Below are positions 1 through 10,573 of a stretch of 64,000 bases of DNA, piece by piece. Source of the DNA: Cladopsammia gracilis (Eukaryota; Cnidaria; Anthozoa; Scleractinia; Dendrophylliidae); the NCBI GenBank assembly GCA_022457155.1, contig JAJGOT010000020.1, forward strand, positions 2,442,501 through 2,506,500. Direction: 5' to 3'. Under the pieces are notes generated by a model. It had not been told where the DNA came from and did not search any database. It was given only the letters and a program-made list of their open reading frames with translations. The position numbers and the translations under genes were made by a program. Every line of letters begins with the position of its first letter. Position 1 is the stretch's first letter.

Positions 1-473
1 ATTGACGTCCACTAAAACTCAACTTTATCCGCGTCTTTTAAAGGAGGTGGGCCGCGTCTTATTGGTAACCTCTGTACTTAAAAGATGAAGCTCCTTCCCG
101 TCCAAGAACAACAAGGATGAGAAATAAAGAAACAGATATCCTCGTACAATTTTTAAGAATACTGAGAAGCAAACAGCGTCTCTTCATATGGTCATAGCAA
201 ACGTTTTTTTTTTTTAACAAATTGGGAGTACAATACTGTAACTTTGTCCTGGTAGTAAGGAAATATGTGATCTAGACATTGGTTTAAATTGCCAATATCG
301 GAAGACTTCAAGTCTTCTCTGTCACGCTTTCTTCGACAGAGTCAGTGTGTATGCTTAAATGGTTCCAGTTATGGCAGTCGCCTCGTAGCTCCTTTAGTCT
401 ACCTACTTGGCTCATATTTAAAAAAAATGTTCTTCCCTTTGCATGGTTATGTGCACGGTTTGCATGATAACAG

Positions 474-548
474 AGGAAGCATGCGAAAACTGTCCTAGCC
501 CATGGACATGTATTCAAGGAGAATGCAGGCCAAATTATGAGTCCCCAG
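474..548 (+). CDS. Gene A exon: truncated EGF-like module
   Basis: Reads EEACENCPSPWTCIQGEC and then RPNYESP, between acceptor cag (471-473) and donor GTATGG. Phase 1 at both ends. It has only four cysteines (CxxC, C, C), so it is a short or degenerate module. It is the earliest exon visible; the exon before it is outside the window. Confidence 0.6.
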
Positions 549-3500
549 GTATGGAGTAATTTATATCTGAATTTAGCCGTGCACATGCAAAGCACTAAAG
601 AGAAAACAAAAATATTTATTTATTTTATTCCCCTTCCACTCCTGCAAATAAATAGAAAAATAATCTCCCAGGTAAGGGGGCTAAAAAGATTAACGTTTAG
701 CATAAACTTGATTTTATGACACAAAGTCTCCAAATAATTTAAAAATTTTCCGAATACTGTCCAAAGGTTGTACGAACGTTTCCGATCATTTCCCGAAATT
801 TTCCGAAGATTACTAAGACCTCCGGAGTTATCCAAAGATTCACGAGGAGGATTCGAAAATGTTCCGAGTAAAGACAAACAACTTTAAACTTTTTAAACAT
901 TTCTTGAGGGCAAACACGGTGGCTAGCATCAAGATATTGACATCTTCACTCTTTATCGCAGTAAGGATAAATTTGAAATCTTTAGGTGCATTGTGGGAGA
1001 AATACTTGTACTTTACTGAAGCAAGTAATGATTTATTGACAAAAGTTTATATAATAATACTCTAAAACGATTTCATTGTTCTTTTATTGCAGAAAAAACG
1101 TTTCAATCGGTTGCTATCTCAAGGTCGGCTTGCGGCCCAATCAACCCTTGTTTATTTGGTGGTCACTGTATACCGGAGGGTGAGGAGTACAGCTGCATAT
1201 GTCCCGAGGGACGAGCGGGATCCCACTGCGAGCGTAAGTAACTAATCTTTGGTAATTGTATGTTAGCTTGGGAAGTCGATAAAACAAATAACGAAAACGA
1301 AAAACAGTTAATATATGATACGATAAAACAGCGTTTTCATTTGGTAGATTTCTTGGAGGAAAGTAGCTGTAATGGATGTCATCACCATGCTGTTTGCATT
1401 TCCAGTAAATGCTCATGCAGACCAGGATATACCGGTGACGGTAAAAAATGTCGACCAAGTAAGTTTAGTTATTATGCTAAAAATGAAAGAATATACCTTT
1501 GGTTTATTTTTTGCTGGCCAGGGGATGATGCAATATTTGTAACGCCGTATTTACTCCCCCCCGGGAAACACATTCCTTCTCGAATTATCAAAACTAAAAT
1601 TAAGGTCTCGGGGTTGGTTGGTATGGAGGGGATGTTTATGCGGACGATCTGGTTAATTTCAGAATATAAAAAACTTGTGTGTGTCTTCTCTCCTCGTCGA
1701 AGCAATAAACTATGCAATAAACGTTTCGGGCATATATTCTTATTTTATTTTCAGTTGGAAAGCATACTCAACAAGAGGCTACCCGTAGCCTATCCTCGTA
1801 CCGGTAAAACCCAATTTTGCTTGCACCGAATCTCAAGTACCGTGGGCTCAAAATTTCTCACAGTGCATGCGTGCGTATTCTCGTACCCAGATTTAACTAA
1901 CGCAATGCATAAAAGTAGATATGAAAACACGGAGGAAAACAAGGAGAAAAACGGAGGGCAATCCTTAACTCGTTGCCGTACGGGCACGAGTAATTATGGC
2001 GCGAAAAAAAACAACAGATAAGGCATGTTGTTCCTGCCGAAACTTTGACAGCCACAAAAATTGTCAAATTTAGGGACTCAGAGAAAATCTTTTCTGAGTT
2101 CCTTATGGTTGATTCACATCTTTGTGATTTTCTAATTTATTATTAACATAATCAAGCAGAAATTTAGAATTGCCTTAACTTGTACTACAATATGATCTCT
2201 TCAAATTTTGTTATAAATTCTATTTTTAGGAACTTCCTTCTGCCACCCAAACCCGTGTTTGAATGGTGGCATGTGCCGCGAGGAGGAAACCGCTGACCCA
2301 AATAAACCAGACTGGTGGTGTGATTGCTCAAAGGGATACAGCGGGAAGCTTTGTAATGGTATGGTTTACTATCTTAGGTTGATTGTTGAAAACAGTATTG
2401 CAACGTTCCGTGACGAGAGGGCCGTTGATTTGCGGTTGCAATAGCCTTTAAGCCTGCAGTTTTGGCGTATTTGGTGCGGGTTAGTGCATTGCATTGCCTT
2501 GCGTTGAGTCAGGCCGATTCGAAAAAAATATGTGGCAGCCGCACTGATTTTCGCGAGTCGACGGGCCCGAGTTGTGAATAAAAATGCTACCTGACATGCC
2601 TACACCCCAGTACATTCGTGGAAAAACGGTAGACGTGGAAGACAAGAATAAAAGATCCGACCTTCCAAGAAAAATAAATTTCTTTTTCAATAGCGGCATG
2701 GATGATTATAAATTAACTTAAGATTCTAGGATTCTAGGGGTGAGCAAACTTGGAATGAAAACTTGGAACTTGGAACTTGGAATGAAAACGAAAAGGAAGT
2801 GGCAAACGCGCTTATTGCGGGTTTGTCATTTAAGTTATTCATTCACCTTCTTCTTGTGCCGTAGAAAAGCTAACAAAAGAAAGTGGCTGCTTCTAAAAAG
2901 TGCTTTCGAGGTGTACACTATTGCCACATGTGAGAAAGAATATAATAATGGGTAGGAGGGATTAATGTGACAAGCGGTAATAGGCCAATTGCAAAATTTT
3001 AACTTGGCACTAGTTCCGAGGCTTAGGGGAATAAAACAAAATAAATTGTCTGGTCATTCATCCCCAAACTTCAATGCCTCAGAGCCTCAGAGCCTCAGAG
3101 CTAAGTAAAAATTTTAATATATCAAAATATGTCTATCATCGCTCGCACCATTACAATATAAAATGTGTCTTTGTCACGATTAAATTGAACTTTCGGGTAG
3201 TTTCTTGGTGTTGAGGATGGTGTGATCACCAAATGACGTAAAACAAAAGGTTCAAAAGACACTGAACAATACCCACACCACAACATAAAAGCTAGCCAAC
3301 AATGGCTTCCGCAACACTAAGAAACACGCAACTTTCGGGTTAGCAGAATGAGACGGTTGAATAGAAAATTCAATATCGAGCGAAAATGCAACAATAATTT
3401 GTCGTCTGATATTAACAAAGGGGTGATTTTAATATTAGGGTCCCCTGGATAGCCAAAATAGAAGGTCTCAATGGGGTGGTGGTTAACGGTTAAAATTTTG

Positions 3501-6500
3501 GCCTGTTTACAGCTAACGGTTAATTTCTTCCCTTTACGGTTAACAGAAATATTAAAAGTTAATTTTCATTGTTTTAAAAAGTTAAAAATTAATTTCTATT
3601 TTAGCAATTTTAAAATTAAACCTGATTGTTGTAAAACGCATTTGAGGTCTTAGAACCATTCTGAGACAAGACACAAACTCACATAACAACGTAACAGTCT
3701 TAACAAGAGATCGCAAATGACAGATCGTGACTAGCATTTATTTTTACGCCTGACAACAAAATTTTGAGCCGTTTTACAGCTAACGGTTAACCCCATTGAG
3801 ACCCTCAAAATAAGAGGTTTAATTATATTTAACAATCTTTTGCAGTATATGATCCATGTTCAGATTTCCAGTGCCATAACGGTGGGAGATGTGAAGTAAA
3901 GCATAATGTCCCACAATGCAAATGCGAAGCACCATATGAAGGAATAAATTGCCTTCGTAAGTCTACTTACTATTATTTTTTAAATTTAATTTATGTAATT
4001 ATATATTAATTATCAATTAATTATATATTGAACGTAACACGAGGAAGAGTGTTTCATCAGGATTTCCAAACACCTGCAAGTGGGTTAAAAAAACGAGCCG
4101 CAGCCGAGTTTTATTTTTAACTTCGAGTTGTTTGGATACCTACTAAAACATTCTCTCGAGTGTTTGATATAGGCCACTTCGAAAAATACCATAATACTCT
4201 TTAAAGTGGAGGTTTGGGTGGTGCTTGATGTAAGCCTGATTTTTCCAATTTCTTTTGTTTTGATCACGAACTGCAACTTCTTGGCAATTCGCATACGGTG
4301 CACATTTGTATGCGAACACACAATGCTACGTCCTAGCGTTCTTACATGTACTCTGAATTCCATTGTGCCATTCTAACAAAGGAGACTTGAATAATTACAC
4401 ACCGGAGAGAGCGGAGTCATAGCTGTCGAAACGATGTCTGTGATTGGCAAACGATACAATTGATATATCACCCTATTCCAGCGAGACAAATCTATTGTTT
4501 GCTTAGCGAATCACAGACATCGTTTGGATAAGTGCAGGACTACCCACTGGAGAGGTGAGCCTGCACATAAAAGATAAGTATGGTATTTTTCGAAGTGGCC
4601 TATAGCATCTCAAACTGATCATTAAATGCAAAGAAAACGAAAGACAGGGTTTCCAAACAACTACCAATCTTATGGTTTTCTTTGTTAAAACTTGATGAAT
4701 AATTAATGATTGAGAAGAATAAGTGCAAAAGATGGTTTTCACTCACGTGACCTTCAGTCCTGTGGGACTCAAATGACAAAGGCCGTGGCGGCCATGTTGG
4801 TGCACATAACAAAAGAAGTTCATTAGAATTATTTTGTAGGTGTGCACCAACATGGCCGCCGTGACTTAACGTGAAAACCACCTATAGTGCCTTAGGGTAT
4901 TAATTCGGTTTGATTAGGCAAGCAAATAAAAAAGAACAGTCAAGCAAATAAATAAGCTTATGCTTGTTGCGTGTACACCGGCCATTAAAGTTACTTGAAT
5001 ATTTTGTCTTTGTAGTTGACAACGCGTGTAAACCAAAAGACGGTGTAAACAGGAACCCTTGTAAAAATGGCGGGAAATGCGAATTCGAAAACGGTGAAAT
5101 AAAGTGCGCTTGTCCAATACCTTATGAAGGCCCAACATGCTCAGGTAAGCTTCACACCGCCTCACGCATATAGCAATGCGCATTAATAATAAACAAACAA
5201 TACTTTCAAGTCAAGAGAACCCCGTCCCCCATGATAATTATTTTCACACATATTAGAGCGTGTTCTATTGGGGACAACCGTTTTGGTTGTTTTGGTTGGT
5301 TGGGTTTTTTCGTGTTCCATTGATATGCGTGTCGTCAGCCGTTTCGTAACAAACAAAATAGCGGCTTTTTTTTATTAGGACATAAGGTGAAATTTCTCCT
5401 TTGTTTACGCTTCAAAGCGAACCCAGGTCTACAGGGTTCTGCCTCTTGGCAGGGTCTAATTCATTAGTGACTGAAGATGAGGGATTTTTGCGGTGGACGG
5501 ATGAAAGCGTCAAATTGTTAATCTCACTGTACTTCAAATTGTTAATCTCACTGTCTTCTACAACTTCGGATACGGCAAGGGCCAGGGCAGCAACTTCACG
5601 GATTCCGGCCGCCATTTTGGCGAAGTTAACCCGCGTTACATAAAGAAAGCAGTGTTTGCAGTCTCGCTCCAATGACCGCACGTTCTCTTTTCCACAGAGA
5701 TCAAATATCATATATCATATAGTTCTCATCATTGCTGGAGGTAATTTGCTTGTACAGCGAAGGGAAACTAGGTGTTGTGTGAGAGACTTTGAAAATCCAA
5801 AAACCCGCCAATTCTAAAGTTACTTGACGTCAAACTGACAAATACCACGCAGTATGGCACCAAATTAATAATAGATCAACCCTCGGACGTGCACGCAAAC
5901 TTATACCCCCACTGTGGTACAAGGGGGCTCTGCTGGGGGTTCGTTGCGTCATCCAAAATGGCCACTTGTCTCCATCTTGGATTTTACTAAAAATTCAAAT
6001 TTATCAGGAAAATGCAGAAATTGCAAATAGATTTTGCTAAAGTTGCAAAATAAGATAAATTTGTACTAAGCTAAGTGTATATCCACATTAAATAAAGTAT
6101 GTTATGTTATGTTATGTTATGTTATGTTATGTTATGTTATGTTATGTTATGTTATGTTATGTTATGTTATGTTATGTTATGTTATGTTATGTTATGTTAT
6201 GTTATGTTATGTTATGTTATGTTATGTTATGTTATGTTATGTTATGTTATGTTATGTTATGTTATGTTATGTTATTTAGCTCCACAGACTGAGGTAACTA
6301 AAGTTGTCGTAAACTTACACCGTCGTGAAATCGCTTATTCGACATCAGATTTAGTAGACGTCTACCTTCTTTCAAATGTGATTGGTTGATTAAAATTGTA
6401 CGCAACCGGTTTTTATTTCTTAGTATATAATAAATTATATAATTTTATATAAAATTGTAATGTTATTTCTTTACCTCCACTATTTTTCTGTAGAAAACAA

Positions 6501-8834
6501 GTGCGATAAATGTGACAAAAAACATGGATTTTGCGATAAGGGAATCTGCAAATGTAAGCCACCGTACACAGGAGACGGAGTTACATGCACAGAGCCGGAA
6601 GAACCACCAGCAAGTAAGTGATGAAAACATTCAACTCAAAAGATTGTTTTCATGTGCGCAAGCAGTTTGCTTTTCTGACTTTAAAGTGCCTATCACCCCT
6701 AGAAAGTTATTTTCAGAATCAACTCTATGTACATTGAATAGTTGAATGGTAAAATATTTCTTGTTTTGAACGTTGCGTTTGTGAGTTATAGAGATTTGAA
6801 TTTACAAAATGCTAATTAGATGACGTCAACACTGGAACCTTTTTTTATACAACTACTTGTTTTCACCTCCAAGTAATATTTTTTACGAATCAATTGACTA
6901 TCTACACCATTTTTTTTTTTAGTGTTTATCAAATTAATTAACCTCAAACTGCAAACTGCGCTCTGTAAATTGGCGTAGAAATAATGGCAAATTCCCGGGT
7001 TGACGTCATCTAATTAGCATTTTGTAAATTCAAATCTCTATAACTCACAAACGCAACGTTCAAAACAAGAAATATTTTACCATTCAACTATTCAATGTAC
7101 ATAGAGTTGATTCTGAAAATAACATTCTAGGGGTGATAGGCACTTTAAGGGCAAAGCCAGATATCTAGCAGAGAATGCCAAATGAAACGACTTGGAAAAA
7201 TTTTGAAGCCTGCAGATCTTTGACAGCCGATTTTTGGAGAAAAGAATATTTGGGCCGCGTTACGCGAAAAGGGCCCGAATGACATATTTACTCGATTTTG
7301 AGTTTTTAGCTTTTTTGCCCACTTCAATCCCTAAATAATATCATGGAAGCGAAAAAAGTCCGGAAATAAAAATTAAAACCGTAAAAATCGCGCCTTGAAT
7401 GCACATACCGAAGGCTTCCGCCATTTTGAGCAGCTGATTTTAAATGCAAATTACTCGAAATCACGTGTCATGTCGTCCGAACCCTTTTCGTGTGACGCGG
7501 CCCATTTAGAAAATTGGCGAAATTTTGTATGCGGCCGGCATTTTGGTGTACCAAAATGGTACATCAACATGGCAACCGAATTTGTGTTTTTTAGATATTC
7601 TTCAAATATCGATAAATTTATTTTAAAATTGTTTCTGTTCAGTTCAAAGATTTAAAAGGCGTCCGATTTGCATCCTCGCTTTAGAAAAGCATACAAGTTT
7701 CGCACAAGGAGACGCTCAGCTGCACCCCCAAAACGTTTTAAATACTGTATATTCAAAATAAAGCAGTGTAATGTATTGACATGAAACATTACTGATATAA
7801 AGTAGCTGTTAAAAGAACATCCGTGTACAATAGGTTGTGTAGATAGAATTTTGATGACGTCAGCTGAAAACAACTTGAAGACTGTCGAACTGTGTACATG
7901 ACTCTCCGGTCCGTGTCTTCTATTTTATGTTGGAACTGACAACTGAAAGCATTCTAGATTGGATCCTCTAATGATTTTTTTATATATATACTTTGGTCCG
8001 TATCACTCTTTAAACGGGTCAGGATCCACTTTTCAATCTGATATGTTTTGTAAACAAGCTTTCAATGTATATTTCAATTTTATTACTCATGCGCGTAGCG
8101 GCATGAGTTATAAAATGGGCTCCGTTTTTCTTATTTTTTTCTTTTATTTTTTTTTGGTGTCACGATTTTGCATGTAAATTTATGCAAGCATAAAACTATT
8201 TTAAATTGTGGTCTTCCGTTTCATAGACTTCCTGTTTAGTGACTTCCGGTTACTCCAACTTCCGGTAAAACAGCGTTACTGAAGTGTCACGACAGCATCT
8301 CCTATAACCCTACTTACATTTACTTACATTACTGATGTTCACGTTAGGTATATATATAAGACTTAGAAGCAGCCTTCATTTACAAAACATTCAATAGTAA
8401 ACGACGATGACTGAACGAAAGGAGTAACTCTTCTCTTCTCGGACATCTTCTTATCATGTTTCTTAGGCATGCGCATGAGTATAGGCTGCTTGCAGTCTTT
8501 TGTTATATTTATATTTTTTTTCAGAAGCGCCTCCGACGTCACCATCAGAACTTGCAAATAGCTGTGATCCAAACAAATGCTTAAATGGAGCGACATGCGT
8601 GGAAGGCAAAAGTACTTTCTTCTGTGTCTGTCCTCCAAACACCAATGGCAGACTGTGTGAGAAAAAAACGACACCAACTACAGGTATGACGATCATGCAT
8701 GGTTTTAATGGTGATTGGTCGTAATAACAGCAAATTACAGCGATTTTATATGATGTTATATTGGAATAAAGACAATTTGCTAATTACAATAAAATTTATA
8801 ATAATAATAATGATAATAATAATAATAATAATAA

Positions 8835-8866
<32 letters not shown>

Positions 8867-10533
8867 TAATAATCATAATCATAATTTTAATCTTTAAAAT
8901 TGCCTATATTACATCTCATCTGGCCGATCGACTGAAACTGCAACACTGTAAATCCTTGGCAACCTAGGTCCTGGGTGCCCTAACATAACTTATGTCTGGT
9001 TATGTTGACTTATGAATGCAACAAAACCTCATCTTACTAAGAAAAATCACCAAAAATTACAAAAGAAAATAACAAAAAAGAAATAAAAATAAAAATAGTG
9101 TTCTCAATGCCTTATTAATGATTATTTGCGTGTCCTTTTTCGATATCAAAGTCAATGTCAAACAATTCCAAATTGATTATTATTACTGCAAGACATCAGT
9201 TTTTAGGGTTGGTTTTTACGTTTCAACTTTTAACTAGATCAATTCGAAATAACAACCGCGACACGCTTAATTTGAATCTGTATGTTGTTGTTATATCTAT
9301 AATCTCAGTCTTTTAATTTTAATTAGCAAAATATATATCGCAGCAGATCTAAAAATGACATAAGTTTCTGTCGGAAACCTGTTTTGAAATCTTAAATATA
9401 AATCGTATTTTTCTTGAAAATTGTATGATTATTCGTGGCTTATCCGAGTCCGTACATTTTATAAAGAGATTTTTTTATTATAAATGAAACATGCTTAGTG
9501 ATATTCAAAAATTAAAAATAACTTGTCTTCGCTCAGTTTTATGTCAGCAACAAGGACTCTCTATTGCGGACGCCAAATTTTGGGTCTTACAGCAGAAACG
9601 TTATAATGCCTTAAATCCAAACGAACTTTTTTTAATCTGATCTTATCATTCAAATATTAGAAATTTTCCACTTTTCATCTTTGTAAATACATTGTATTTT
9701 TTATATCGTGTTTCGTTATTATATCATGCACAGCTCCTCCACCTAAAGCAGTGTGTCATCCCAATCCTTGTCTTAACGGGGGCATATGTAAAGAAACAGG
9801 AGTCAACCAGGACTTTGATTGCATTTGTCCCAACCCCAGGTTCAAAGGAAGGTTTTGTGATGGTAAGTTTTCAAAATGCTTTTTCGAAATGAACGAAATC
9901 CTCGAAGAGGGGATCGTGCAACTGAAAGTTTTGTGATGACACAATCATGAAAAGCGATGTTGCAGTAATTATAGAGCGTTTTCACTGACGTCATATCAAA
10001 ATTCAGAAGCAGTTTTCTATTCTAAAATGTTTCCTACAGCTTTGTAGGATGTATACTTTAGATTTTTTAATTTTTATGACGTCATGTGAAAACGCTCTAT
10101 AGCTATTATAGCTATTTAAGAGCATAGTTTTGCCCAATGCCACCTACGCATTAGTGGTATATGGAGCCTCAATGCCAGAATTAACTACAGTGTAAGCTTT
10201 TCTAGACAGATGCTATAAAAGGCAATACATTTCAGTTAGGTTAAATATTAGAGCTTTTGTGGAAAAACAAGACCGGAAAGCTTTTAAGAAAATTTCCCAA
10301 CTTAGTACCCACCCTCTACGCGAGCAGGTTCCAAAGACTAAGGTCATCAATATTACAACTTACGCACACTTATTAATACAGAACGTTTTAAGAATATTTT
10401 TATTAATAGATTTATCTATAGATATAAACTCAATATGTAATAAGATAAGATTTTTTTCTCCTCTTGGTGTAAAAAATATGTAACATAAGATATGTAGTAT
10501 TTATCTTATGAGAAATAAAGAGATTTATTATTA

Positions 10534-10573
<40 letters not shown>

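Noticed and set aside
1260..2021. 253-codon single open frame
   Set aside because: It only contains the EGF exon 1348-1458; the flanking codons are intron with no family resemblance, and splice sites bound the module.
6099..6389. Open frames reading MLCYV repeatedly
   Set aside because: Translation of a pentanucleotide microsatellite; no coding features.
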